Assembly (NCBI GenBank): GCA_012521995.1
Contig: JAAYLH010000001.1
Location: 1-43,764, forward strand
From: Bacteroidales bacterium
GTDB lineage: Bacteria > Bacteroidota > Bacteroidia > Bacteroidales > UBA7960
Length of the DNA stretch: 43,764 nucleotides
Direction of reading: 5' to 3'
Both the position numbers and the translations under genes were made by a program. Each line of letters starts with the position of its first letter. The stretch's first letter is position 1. This document shows positions 31,931 through 40,833 of this stretch, piece by piece. The notes under the pieces are model-generated. The model saw only the letters and a program-made list of their open reading frames with translations. It ran no database searches and had not been told where the DNA came from.

Positions 31931-33869
31931 ATCACCCCAAGCCATAAAGCAATTTCTGATCAACCAGGTGTTGCTGGATCCTCGCCGCTCTGAGAACCCT
32001 CTGCTCGAAAAAGAACTTTCATATATTAGTCGGGAGCGGGTCAGCAAACCCCGGATTTATGTGGGAATGGGAACCTGCGGTAAGATTGCAGGTGCTGGTC
32101 AAACCTTCCTTACAATTAAGGAATACCTTGATGACCACGGCATTGAAGCTGACCTTGTGGAAGGGGGTTGCATTGGGCTATGCAGCGCCGAACCCATGGT
32201 TGATGTACAATTGCCTGGCAGAGCCCGGGTTTCCTTTGGAAACATTAGCCGGGATGAGGTTCAGTATCTCCTCGATGAGGTACTTAACCATAACCTTCCC
32301 GATCTGAAAATTATTGGGCAATACTCCAATGATATCTCCCAGCCCTGGGATGGGATTCCTTCCGTCTTTGAGCATCCCTTCTTTGTAAATCAAAAAAGGA
32401 TTTTGCTGGATAATTGCGGGTTAATTGACCCCGTCTCCGTTGAAGAATACATTGCCAGAGGGGGTTACTGGGCTTTTACCGATTCCATTTCAAAACTGAC
32501 CCCTGCAGGAGTTTGTGAATTGATTGTTGAAAGCGAACTCTTTGGCAGGGGAGGTGGCGGTTATTCCACCGGAAAAAAATGGGCCGACACCCAGAAAACA
32601 ATTTCTGATCAAAAATTCCTGGTTTGTAATGCCGTGGAAAGTGATCCAGGTAGTTACATGAACAGGGTGATCATTGAAAGCAACCCCCATAGACTGATTG
32701 AGGCGGTATTATTGGCAGCTTATGCAATTGGGGCAACTAAAACCTTCGTGTTTATCAGGCAGGAGTTCAAACTTGCGATCGAACGCCTGGAAAAAGCAAT
32801 AGAAAACGCCCGCAATTTTGGATTGCTCGGGCATCATATTTTTGATTCAGGAGTCAATATCGATATTATTATCAAAAAGGGTGCCAGAGCCTTCGTTTGT
32901 GGTGAGGAGACAGCCTTGAATAACAGCATTGAGGGAAAAAGGGCTATGCCCGAATCCAAACCCCCTTATCCCTCCGAAAAGGGCTTATGGAACAAACCTA
33001 CCATTGTGAATAATGTTGAGACCCTTTTCAATGTTCCCCTGATCCTGAAAAATGGGCCCGATTGGTTTAAGAATACTGGAACCTCGGTAAGCAAAGGCAC
33101 AAAACTTTTTTCACTAACGGGCAAAGTCAGAAACTATGGCACCATTGAGGTTCCTATGGGCGTTTCTTTCAGGGACATCATCTGGAGAATTGGAGGGGGA
33201 ATTGCCGCCAATAAAAAATTCAAAGCCATTATCCTCGGAATCAATTCAGGTAACTATATCACCGAATCCACACTCGACACCAGGATTGACTTTCAAGAGC
33301 TCAAATCCATCGGGACCTCCCTGGGTAGCGGTGGCTTTGTGGTCATTGACAATACCACCTGTATGGTAGACCTGGCAAAATATTTCACCGACTTCTTCAA
33401 AAAGGAAAGTTGTGGAAAATGTATCCCCTGCAGGGAAGGCACCGCACGGCTCCTGGAAATCATGGAGGTCGTTACCCAAAGGCCAGGAAAATTCAGCAAT
33501 TTTCAGACACTCGAACGCTTTAAGGGTGTAATGCAGTTGCGCAGTTTAGCCAACGTCATGAAAGACACCTCCCTTTGTGCCTTGGGAAAATCTGCCCCTA
33601 ATGCCATCCTCAACACCCTGAATAACTTTAAGGGTGAATTCGATGTCCATATTTTTGAGCGAAAATGCCCTGCAAATGTCTGCCGCGACTTAAGGGTCTT
33701 TTCCATTGATGTGGATTTATGCACGGGCTGTACTGCCTGTTACAAAAAATGCCCTGCCGATGCCATCATTGGTTCTGCCAGACATCCCCACTTTGTGGTG
33801 GAAGAAAAATGTATCGGTTGCGGCCTCTGTTACGATGCCTGTAAATTCAATGCGGTTCTAATCCATTAA
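31920..33869 (+). CDS. hydB: NAD-linked [FeFe]-hydrogenase, NuoF-like flavoprotein subunit
   Basis: 649 residues with the HydB layout: an N-terminal thioredoxin-like [2Fe-2S] domain (Cys53; CIGLC at 84-88), the FMN/NAD-binding NuoF core (about 150-480), the N3-type [4Fe-4S] motif ESCGKCIPCREGT with Cys498/501/504 and Cys553, and a C-terminal ferredoxin domain with two [4Fe-4S] motifs (601/604/607/611; 631/634/637/641). In characterised complexes HydB handles NAD(H) and is central to electron bifurcation with ferredoxin. Oddities are in the flavin site: GRGGGGYSTGKKW instead of GRGGAGFPTG, and CNAVESDPGSY instead of CNADEGDPGAF, so a conserved aspartate (Val239 here) is missing. FMN binding or NAD specificity may therefore differ. 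Confidence 0.93.
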   Translation: MKARSPQAIKQFLINQVLLDPRRSENPLLEKELSYISRERVSKPRIYVGMGTCGKIAGAGQTFLTIKEYLDDHGIEADLVEGGCIGLCSAEPMVDVQLPGRARVSFGNISRDEVQYLLDEVLNHNLPDLKIIGQYSNDISQPWDGIPSVFEHPFFVNQKRILLDNCGLIDPVSVEEYIARGGYWAFTDSISKLTPAGVCELIVESELFGRGGGGYSTGKKWADTQKTISDQKFLVCNAVESDPGSYMNRVIIESNPHRLIEAVLLAAYAIGATKTFVFIRQEFKLAIERLEKAIENARNFGLLGHHIFDSGVNIDIIIKKGARAFVCGEETALNNSIEGKRAMPESKPPYPSEKGLWNKPTIVNNVETLFNVPLILKNGPDWFKNTGTSVSKGTKLFSLTGKVRNYGTIEVPMGVSFRDIIWRIGGGIAANKKFKAIILGINSGNYITESTLDTRIDFQELKSIGTSLGSGGFVVIDNTTCMVDLAKYFTDFFKKESCGKCIPCREGTARLLEIMEVVTQRPGKFSNFQTLERFKGVMQLRSLANVMKDTSLCALGKSAPNAILNTLNNFKGEFDVHIFERKCPANVCRDLRVFSIDVDLCTGCTACYKKCPADAIIGSARHPHFVVEEKCIGCGLCYDACKFNAVLIH

Positions 33870-33885
33870 GCTTCAAGGAATCAAT

Positions 33886-35613
33886 ATGGACTTTCAAATT
33901 GAAGTAAACAATAGCCTGATCCTGGTGAATGAAGGGGAAACCCTGCTCACCGCCCTTCGGCGTAATGGAATTAAGATTCCAACACTCTGCCATATGAACA
34001 GATTCTCCCCAACAGGGGCATGCCGGCTCTGTGTGGTGGAGGTGGATGGCAAACGCGATCTGATCACCTCCTGCTCATTCCCCGTCGAAAAAGGAATGAA
34101 GGTGTTCACCAATTCCCCAAGGGTAATTCGCGCCAGGAAGTCCATCGTCGAAATGCTGCTCTCCAATCATCCCGATGACTGCCTTTACTGCGAACGAAAC
34201 GGCAACTGTGAATTGCAGTGGCTTGCAGAAGAAATGAATGTGAAGGAACGGAAGTTCTTTGCAAACAAAAATGCCCAGTATCCTGACAACTCCAGCACCA
34301 GCGTCTTCAGGGATCCTGCCAAATGTGTCCTATGCAGCCGTTGCGTGAGGATCTGCGAAGAGACCCAGTATGTTACTGCCATCGATTTTACTTCCCGCGC
34401 CAACAACATCAAAGTCAACAGCGCATTCAACAAAGGTCTGAATATTTCCAGTTGCATCAATTGCGGCCAATGCATCATGGTCTGCCCAACAGGGGCATTG
34501 ACCGACATTTCCCATATCGAAAAAGTTCAGGCAAATATTGACAAAAAGAAGAAAGAGGTAATCTTTTTTGTTTCCCCCTCCGTCACCGCTTCCATTATTG
34601 AACATTATGGCATAAAAACAGAACAAAACCCTGCTTGGTTGATTTCGGCCGCTTTAAAAAAGATGGGGGCAAGCAAGGTATTCGACCTGGGTGTTGCCTC
34701 TGATTTAAATATTCGCGAAGAAGCCAGGCTGCTAATTGATAGGGTAAAAAATGGAAATAAAGGGCCATTGTATTCGTCATGCTGCCCCGCTTGGGTGAAA
34801 TTTGTTGAGGAATTCCAGCCTGAATTGATTCCCTCTCTTTCTACGGCCAAATCGCCCCAACAGATTTTCGGAGCATTACTGAAGACCTGGTATGCAAAGG
34901 AAGAAAAAGTAATGCCCGATAATATTTTCAGTGTGGCAGTGATGCCTTGCGTGGGAAAGAAATTTGAGGCCTCCCGCGAAGAAATGACTTTTAAGGGCAT
35001 CTCCGAAGTCGATGCCGTTCTTACAATCCGCGAATTCGTCAGGATGGTGCGCAGCAACGGGATCGACCTGAGAAGGATTGAACCGGTGCCTTTCGATAAA
35101 CCTTTTTCTGCAAGCAGCAAAAATGCCCTTAAACTGGGATACTTGGGTGGAAAGGCTGAAGCCATTGCCTTCGAACTCTTTGAAAACCTCAAGACTTCCT
35201 CCAGGGAAACCTTCAAGTTTAATGTCCCCAAAAACCTGTCAGGCCGTAAGGAATTTAAACTGAACATTGGAAAGAAAACCATCGGGTTTGCTTGGGTAAG
35301 TGGCATCACCAACGCCAAAGCCTATATTGATGATTTGATTGCCGATGGACGAAGCGATATCCATTACATCGAGGTCATGACTTGCCTCGATGGCTGTGTG
35401 GGGGGAGGTGGGCAACCCATTAACCGCATCCCCGATAAAACAAAAAACAGAAAAAAGGCTTGCCAGGATCTGGAAAAATTTTCCCCCTGGGACAACCCTG
35501 GAAACAATATCTGTCTGGATTCAATCTTCCGAACAATGGAAAAAAGTCCCGACAAGGAAACCTGGCCTAAATTATTCCATACCCGTTTTATTGAAAGAAA
35601 TGTACCGAAATAA
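33886..35613 (+). CDS. hydA: [FeFe]-hydrogenase catalytic subunit
   Basis: 575 residues, close in length to clostridial CpI. In order: plant-type [2Fe-2S] (Cys35/46/49/63), His-ligated [4Fe-4S] (His95, Cys99/102/108), two [4Fe-4S] (147/150/153/157; 190/193/196/200), then the H-domain. Motifs are L1 SSCCPAWV (Cys299, Cys300), L2 MPCVGKKFE (Cys355, Lys358, Glu361) and L3 EVMTCLDGCVGGGG (Met498, Cys500, Cys504), so all H-cluster ligands are present. It reduces protons or oxidises H2, with electrons passing through HydB/HydC. Proton-path residues Glu279 and Ser319 are present, but the place of Glu282 is leucine (REEARLLIDR). The familiar GGVMEAA stretch reads GGKAEAI. Third gene of the operon. 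Confidence 0.95.
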   Translation: MDFQIEVNNSLILVNEGETLLTALRRNGIKIPTLCHMNRFSPTGACRLCVVEVDGKRDLITSCSFPVEKGMKVFTNSPRVIRARKSIVEMLLSNHPDDCLYCERNGNCELQWLAEEMNVKERKFFANKNAQYPDNSSTSVFRDPAKCVLCSRCVRICEETQYVTAIDFTSRANNIKVNSAFNKGLNISSCINCGQCIMVCPTGALTDISHIEKVQANIDKKKKEVIFFVSPSVTASIIEHYGIKTEQNPAWLISAALKKMGASKVFDLGVASDLNIREEARLLIDRVKNGNKGPLYSSCCPAWVKFVEEFQPELIPSLSTAKSPQQIFGALLKTWYAKEEKVMPDNIFSVAVMPCVGKKFEASREEMTFKGISEVDAVLTIREFVRMVRSNGIDLRRIEPVPFDKPFSASSKNALKLGYLGGKAEAIAFELFENLKTSSRETFKFNVPKNLSGRKEFKLNIGKKTIGFAWVSGITNAKAYIDDLIADGRSDIHYIEVMTCLDGCVGGGGQPINRIPDKTKNRKKACQDLEKFSPWDNPGNNICLDSIFRTMEKSPDKETWPKLFHTRFIERNVPK

Positions 35614-35623
35614 CAGCATTTAA

Positions 35624-37666
35624 ATGGACCAGCCCGTTATTAACCAATTTATTTTTACTGTAAAGGATCGATGTAAGGTTTGCTACACCTGTGTCAGGGA
35701 ATGTCCTGCCAAAGCCATTAAAATCATCAATGGCCAGGCTGAGATCATTCCCTCACGCTGTATTTCTTGTGGCAATTGCGTGAAGGTTTGCAGCAGGGAA
35801 GCCAAGATGTTTACTTTCGCCATCGATAAAGTAAAAAAACTGCTGCGGGAAGAAAAGGAAGTGGCAGCCATCGTGGCCCCCAGTATTGCAGCCGAATTTA
35901 CCGACATTTCCGATTATTATGCTTTTGTGGGTATGATCCGGGCGCTCGGCTTCAAGTATGTGAATGAAGTGGCTTTTGGCGCTGAACTGGTGGCCCACAA
36001 ATACCAGGAACTGCTTCAGAAAAACCCTGAACGGTCTTACATTTCTACCAGTTGTCCCTCCATCGTAAACTTTGTTGAAAAACATCATCCCCAGATCATT
36101 GAAGCATTGGCCCCTGTCGTTTCTCCCATGGTTGCCACTGCTAAAGTCCTGAAAAAAATGCATGGGGAGGACATAAAAATTGTTTTCATTGGTCCCTGTA
36201 TCGCGAAAAAAGGGGAAGCAGTGCGTGATGAATTCAATGGACTGATTGACGAGGTCATCTCCTTTATTGAGCTTCGAAGGATGTTCTCCGAAAAAGGAGT
36301 GACCCAAGACAATGTCGAACCCTCCGATTTTGATACGCCAGCCGCCGGCAGGGGAGCAGTATTCCCCATCAGCGGAGGAATGCTCCAGACGGTGAACCTC
36401 GAAGAAGACTATATCAGTGGCGAAATCGTGGTGGCTGAGGGACGCCAGGATATCATTGAAGTTTTGCGCGAATTCGAAGAGGGCTACCTTGAAGCTAAAC
36501 TATTCGACCTTTTGTGCTGCAACGGATGCATCAACGGGCCTGGAATGAGCCATAAGCAACAGTTCTTCAACAAAAGGAAAAGCATCTCAAACTTTGCCAA
36601 ACGCAAATTTGACAAACTCGATGTTAAGGAATGGGAAAAGAATCTCAACACCTATCTGCAACTGGATTTAAGCCGTTCTTACATCCCTGATGACCAGCGG
36701 TTCCCTAATCCCCCAAACTCTGAAGAGATACGGGGAGTATTGAAAAACCTGGGCAAAGAATTGCCTGAAGATGAGCTGAATTGCGGAGCCTGTGGTTACG
36801 ATACCTGTTATGATCATGCCGTCGCCATTCTCAAAGGTATCGCTGAAACAGAAATGTGCCTGCCATACACTATTGACAAACTGCACGAATATATTAAGGA
36901 ACTCGACATCTCCAATAAAAAACTGGAATCAACCCAAGCTGCCCTGAAACAAAGTGAAAAGCTTGCTTCAATGGGGCAATTGGCGGCTGGTATTGCCCAC
37001 GAGGTGAACAATCCACTCGGAGTAGTCATCATGTACAGCCATATCCTGCTCGATGAAGTCGAAGAAAATTCACCCATTCACCGCGACCTCAAACTCATCG
37101 TGGAACAAGCCGACCGCTGCAAGAAAATCGTGGGTGGACTGCTTAATTTCGCTAGGAAAAGCAAGGTTTCCATCAATCAGATCAATGTAAACCAGCTTGT
37201 CAAGGATAGTTTGCGTACTTTAGTTTTGCCCCCGAATATAAAAATGGTCACCCAAACCAGAACCAACGACCCAATGGTTGAATGTGACCACGACCAAATG
37301 GTCCAGGTGTTTGCCAACCTGTTTAAAAACGCCATAGATGCCATGCCAGGCGGAGGCACCCTTAAGGTTACAATCGATGACCATGCCCATGGCAATGAAG
37401 TCCAGTTTGAAGTTTCTGACTCAGGATCAGGTATTTCCCTTGAAAACCAGGAGAAGATGTTTGAGCCTTTCTTCACCACCAAAGAAAATGGCAAGGGTAC
37501 AGGCTTGGGCCTGCCCATCATTTATGGTATTGTAAAAATGCACCGCGGGAACATCAAAGTGGAAAGCAACAACGACCCCGATAAAGGGGATACAGGAACA
37601 ACTTTTTTTGTCAGTATCCCCCGTAAATCGGCAAGCGCTAAAGAAGAAAATTTAAGCGTCGCATAA
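35624..37666 (+). CDS. [FeFe]-hydrogenase-like sensor fused to a histidine kinase
   Basis: 680 residues. Ferredoxin domain with two intact [4Fe-4S] motifs (Cys17/20/23/27; 46/49/52/56); hydrogenase large-subunit domain (about 70-365) with L1 STSCPSIV (Ser143 at the proton-relay position, Cys144 ligand), L2 GPCIAKKGE (Cys192, Lys195, Glu198) and L3 [11 protein letters not shown] (Cys298, Cys302), so all four cluster cysteines remain; a PF04060-like Fe-S motif (Cys387/390/395/412); a coiled coil; and a kinase with His459 (IAHEVNNP), N box [17 protein letters not shown] and GTGLGLPI. It fits histidine-kinase-linked sensory (group C1) hydrogenases: H2 or redox state at the H-cluster would set kinase activity. 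Two receiver-containing genes follow directly, which are probable partners. Confidence 0.92.
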   Translation: MDQPVINQFIFTVKDRCKVCYTCVRECPAKAIKIINGQAEIIPSRCISCGNCVKVCSREAKMFTFAIDKVKKLLREEKEVAAIVAPSIAAEFTDISDYYAFVGMIRALGFKYVNEVAFGAELVAHKYQELLQKNPERSYISTSCPSIVNFVEKHHPQIIEALAPVVSPMVATAKVLKKMHGEDIKIVFIGPCIAKKGEAVRDEFNGLIDEVISFIELRRMFSEKGVTQDNVEPSDFDTPAAGRGAVFPISGGMLQTVNLEEDYISGEIVVAEGRQDIIEVLREFEEGYLEAKLFDLLCCNGCINGPGMSHKQQFFNKRKSISNFAKRKFDKLDVKEWEKNLNTYLQLDLSRSYIPDDQRFPNPPNSEEIRGVLKNLGKELPEDELNCGACGYDTCYDHAVAILKGIAETEMCLPYTIDKLHEYIKELDISNKKLESTQAALKQSEKLASMGQLAAGIAHEVNNPLGVVIMYSHILLDEVEENSPIHRDLKLIVEQADRCKKIVGGLLNFARKSKVSINQINVNQLVKDSLRTLVLPPNIKMVTQTRTNDPMVECDHDQMVQVFANLFKNAIDAMPGGGTLKVTIDDHAHGNEVQFEVSDSGSGISLENQEKMFEPFFTTKENGKGTGLGLPIIYGIVKMHRGNIKVESNNDPDKGDTGTTFFVSIPRKSASAKEENLSVA

Positions 37667-37678
37667 AAATCTTTTATT

Positions 37679-38077
37679 ATGTTGAAAAAAATTAAAAGAA
37701 CAATCTTGCTGGTGGACGATGACCCAGATTATATTTTCCAGATGAGATCGACCATCCAGGAAATGGGGTTTGAAGTGATTACAGCTGAAACCCAAAAAGA
37801 AGCAGAGAATATTATCGATCGGATCAAACCCGATCTGGCAATCCTTGATTTGATGATGGAAAGCCAGGATACTGGGTTTATCCTTTGCCATAAGGTGAAG
37901 AACAAGTATCCTGAAGTGCCTATCATCATAGCTTCGGCCGTTACTGCGGAAACAGGAATGATCTTCGATGTCAACACCCAGGATGACCAGGACTGGATCA
38001 AGGCCGATCTCTTCCTCGATAAAGGCATCAGGAACGATCAACTGCATAAGGAAATCAATAAACTGCTAAAAATTTAA
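37679..38077 (+). CDS. Single-domain response regulator
   Basis: 132 residues forming one receiver domain and nothing else. Acidic pocket Asp13-15 (ILLVDDDPDY), phospho-acceptor Asp57 (LAILDLMME), Ser86 (IIIASAVT) and Lys115 (LFLDKG) are present. A loop of about ten extra residues sits between beta4 and beta5 (FDVNTQDDQDW). Lacking an output domain, it probably relays phosphate or acts by protein contact. It lies 12 bases after the hydrogenase-kinase fusion gene and two bases before a receiver-kinase gene, so a relay between those two proteins is the natural guess. Confidence 0.9.
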   Translation: MLKKIKRTILLVDDDPDYIFQMRSTIQEMGFEVITAETQKEAENIIDRIKPDLAILDLMMESQDTGFILCHKVKNKYPEVPIIIASAVTAETGMIFDVNTQDDQDWIKADLFLDKGIRNDQLHKEINKLLKI

Positions 38078-38079
38078 CC

Positions 38080-39207
38080 ATGGGGAAACTGAAACTGCTG
38101 GTGGTCGATGATGAACCCGGGATCAGAAGCGGGGTGATTCGTATTCTCGAAAACTTCTCGGTGAGCTATCCCTTTATGGACGAGGACTTTGACTTTAATG
38201 TGGCAGAAGCTCCTACGGGTGAAGATGCCCTCGACCTCCTGGTCGACAACGAATTCGACATCGTCCTACTCGACAATAAGCTCCCGGGAATTCAAGGCAT
38301 TGATGTCCTGGAGTTTATCAATAAAAAACAGCTCGATGTGGTGGTGGTAATGATCACTTCCTATGCCTCCCTCGACTTGGCTGTCAAAGCTACTCGCAGA
38401 GGGGCCTACGACTTCGTCCCCAAGCCATTTACCCCAAAGGAACTCAGAGCTACTATCGAAACCATTACCAAGCAGTTGTTTCTCAGGCGGATGACAAAGA
38501 AACTAAACGTGGAAGGCCGACAAATCAGGTTTCAATTCCTTTCCGTTCTTTCCCACGAGCTAAAAGCTCCTATCAATGCAATTGAGGGTTACCTCAAAAT
38601 GATGCAAGATAAAAAAGAAGGCGACAGGATCGACGACTACATGGAAATGATTGACCGCTCCCTGTTTCGCGTCCAGAGCATGCGCAATCTGATTATGGAT
38701 ATGCTCGACTTTACCAAAATCGAATCAGGTAAAAAAATCCGCAAAATTGAACCTATCATGCTTTGTGATGTGGCCCAGCAATGCATCGACTCCTTCCAGC
38801 CCTTAAGCATTCAAAAAGGCATTGACACCTACCTGAATTGTGGATCAAAAATCCCAATACGCGCTGACCGGCAGGAAATTGAAATCGTCCTCAACAACCT
38901 GATCAGCAATGCAATAAAATACAATAAGGAAGGGGGCCGGGTCGATGTTAGCCTGGGCATAGATGGAAACAATGCAACAATCAGGGTGGAAGACACCGGA
39001 ATAGGAATGAATCCCGATGATATTGGGAAGCTGTTTGAAGACTTTGTAAGGATAAAAACAGAGGAAACCAAGAACATCAGTGGAAGTGGCCTGGGTTTAT
39101 CCATTGTAAAGAAAATCCTTAATTTATACGAAGCAGATATTCAGGTGGAAAGCACCCCTGGAGAAGGAAGCAGCTTTACTGTCTTGTTTCCCATTGATAA
39201 TCCTTAA
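38080..39207 (+). CDS. Receiver-histidine kinase hybrid (REC-HisKA-HATPase)
   Basis: 375 residues. An N-terminal receiver domain (1-125) has DDEPG, phospho-acceptor Asp65 (IVLLDNKLPG), Thr/Ser switch (MITSYAS) and Lys115 region (VPKPFTP). A HisKA domain with His159 (SHELKAPINAIEG) and an HATPase domain (NNLISNAIKYN, DTGIGM, GSGLGLSIVKKIL) follow. There is no membrane segment and no DNA-binding output, so it is a cytoplasmic kinase whose activity is controlled by its own receiver. It is a likely second tier in a relay started by the hydrogenase-kinase fusion. The final DNA-binding or other output regulator is not evident in the window. Confidence 0.9.
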   Translation: MGKLKLLVVDDEPGIRSGVIRILENFSVSYPFMDEDFDFNVAEAPTGEDALDLLVDNEFDIVLLDNKLPGIQGIDVLEFINKKQLDVVVVMITSYASLDLAVKATRRGAYDFVPKPFTPKELRATIETITKQLFLRRMTKKLNVEGRQIRFQFLSVLSHELKAPINAIEGYLKMMQDKKEGDRIDDYMEMIDRSLFRVQSMRNLIMDMLDFTKIESGKKIRKIEPIMLCDVAQQCIDSFQPLSIQKGIDTYLNCGSKIPIRADRQEIEIVLNNLISNAIKYNKEGGRVDVSLGIDGNNATIRVEDTGIGMNPDDIGKLFEDFVRIKTEETKNISGSGLGLSIVKKILNLYEADIQVESTPGEGSSFTVLFPIDNP

Positions 39208-39222
39208 AACGACAGACAAAAA

Positions 39223-39855
39223 ATGCCAAACAAAAAAATTGAAGAGCTTCCTGGTAAAACCGTAGAACGCCTCAGCCAATACCGGCGCCTGCTTTTTAAT
39301 AGCGTCGAATTGGGTAAAACCAATATATACTCACATGAATTGGCCAGAATGATGAACCTTACTCCCGTGCAGGTGCGCCGCGACCTGATGCTCATTGGAT
39401 ATTCGGGCAGTCAAAGCAAGGGGTATGTTATTAAAGACCTCATTTCCCTCATCGGAAAAATCATCGACAGCGATACGGGCCAGCGCATTGCCATCATGGG
39501 AATGGGCAACCTCGGAAGGGCAATAACAAGCTATTTCACAGGGAAACGCGAAAAGCTGTCCATCGTGGCCGCTTTCGATAATGATCCCCAAAAATACGAT
39601 CGTATCATTGCCGGGGTACCCTGTTACCACATCAACAAATTGAAAGAAGTCGTCCAAAAGGAAAACATCGGGATTGCCATCCTTACCGTTGCCCCCCAAG
39701 CAACCCACGAAGCAACCAAACTTATGCTGGAAGCAGGGGTCAAAGGAATCCTGAACTATACCTCCGTGCCTGTATCCGTCCCTGAAGGAGTCTTCCTTGA
39801 AGAATACGACATCATTACCTCACTTGAAAAACTTGCTTTCCTGGTAAAAAAATAA
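39223..39855 (+). CDS. rex: Redox-sensing transcriptional repressor Rex
   Basis: 210 residues, the standard Rex length. The winged helix (about 10-70) has ERLSQYRRLLFNSVELGKTNIYSHELARMM and the recognition part TPVQVRRDLMLIGYSG. The Rossmann domain carries GMGNLG (93-98) and AAFDNDPQK for NADH binding; the C-terminal helix is domain-swapped in known dimers. Rex leaves DNA when the NADH/NAD+ ratio rises, releasing fermentation and hydrogenase genes. Here rex is in the gene run starting with hydC, where a Rex-like operator is found (31423-31440), so control of the hydrogenase operon, including rex itself, is likely. Confidence 0.95.
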   Translation: MPNKKIEELPGKTVERLSQYRRLLFNSVELGKTNIYSHELARMMNLTPVQVRRDLMLIGYSGSQSKGYVIKDLISLIGKIIDSDTGQRIAIMGMGNLGRAITSYFTGKREKLSIVAAFDNDPQKYDRIIAGVPCYHINKLKEVVQKENIGIAILTVAPQATHEATKLMLEAGVKGILNYTSVPVSVPEGVFLEEYDIITSLEKLAFLVKK

Positions 39856-39896
39856 ACTTTCTTGGCCGTTAAATTCTTGCTTTCAACCACAAAATC

Positions 39897-40817
39897 ATGA
39901 ACGTATTCCTTAGTACTGCACAAGCAAAGGGTAAAATTAAAAATGCAGTGGTTACCACAGGCTCCTTTGATGGAGTGCATATCGGTCATAAGGTGATCAT
40001 CAACCGACTGAACCAAATCGCAAGGAAAATTGACGGGGAATCCGTTTTGATCACTTTTCATCCCCACCCCAGGAAAGTACTTTACCCTGACCAAAACGAC
40101 CTCAAACTCATCAACTCGCAGGAAGAAAAAATTGAATTGCTCAGAAAAACAGGCCTGCAGAACCTGATCATCATTCCATTCACCCTCGAATTTTCCAGGA
40201 CCTCATCGCACGACTTCGTGAGCGACATCCTCGTAGGGCAACTGGGGGCCAAGGTGGTGATCGTGGGGCACAATCACCACTTTGGACATAAGCGTAAGGG
40301 CGATTACGATTACCTGCACAAACTGGCCGAAGAACTCCATTTTGGCGTGGAAGAAATCCCCCTTCAGGACATTGAAAACGAGACCGTCAGCTCTACAAAG
40401 ATCCGCAAAGCCCTCACCGAAGGGAATATCCAGCGTGCCAATGCCTACCTCGACCACCAGTATATCATTACTGGCAAAATTCGCCGGGAACAGCAGGACT
40501 TTCCTTTACCTATTGGAAATACCTTCAGCATTGAAATCCGTGAGCAAGAAAAACTGATCCCCCCCCAGGGCGTTTATGCTTCCAACCTTTACCTGGAAGA
40601 CCAGGTCCTGAAAACCGTCACTTTTATCCTGCCCCATCAGGCCAACGGCCCAAGGATCGTTTCCAGCCTCCTGTATGATGACCTGAATCAGAAAACCACA
40701 GAAGGCACCCTGTATTTCTATAAGAAGGTTATGGAACTGCCGGTCTTGGAAAATAGTGGAATCACCCCTGAGGTGATAGAAGAAGCCAGAGAAAAGGTGG
40801 AAGACTTGATTTATTGA
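39897..40817 (+). CDS. ribF: RibF-like FAD synthetase with diverged riboflavin kinase domain
   Basis: 306 residues. The N-terminal FAD synthetase (FMN adenylyltransferase) domain is clear: VVTTGSFDGVHIGHKVII, ITFHPHPRKVL, IIPFTLEFSRTSSHDF, VVIVGHNHHFGHKRKG and NETVSSTKIRKAL. The C-terminal part (190-306) occupies the place of riboflavin kinase but lacks its hallmarks: no G...GR.LGFPTAN (here GKIRREQQDFPLPIGNTF), no IG.RPTF and no ETHI.DF; only IPPQGVYAS is recognisable. The protein may therefore make FAD from FMN yet not phosphorylate riboflavin, in which case a second ribF should exist. Position behind rex in a hydrogenase operon with a flavoprotein (HydB) is notable. Confidence 0.8.
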   Translation: MNVFLSTAQAKGKIKNAVVTTGSFDGVHIGHKVIINRLNQIARKIDGESVLITFHPHPRKVLYPDQNDLKLINSQEEKIELLRKTGLQNLIIIPFTLEFSRTSSHDFVSDILVGQLGAKVVIVGHNHHFGHKRKGDYDYLHKLAEELHFGVEEIPLQDIENETVSSTKIRKALTEGNIQRANAYLDHQYIITGKIRREQQDFPLPIGNTFSIEIREQEKLIPPQGVYASNLYLEDQVLKTVTFILPHQANGPRIVSSLLYDDLNQKTTEGTLYFYKKVMELPVLENSGITPEVIEEAREKVEDLIY

Positions 40818-40833
40818 TTAAGAAAGGAACTCT

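Noticed and set aside
34605-35318. 237-codon minus-strand frame inside hydA
   Set aside because: Antisense to a region with all H-cluster motifs intact; low-complexity translation rich in serine and leucine.
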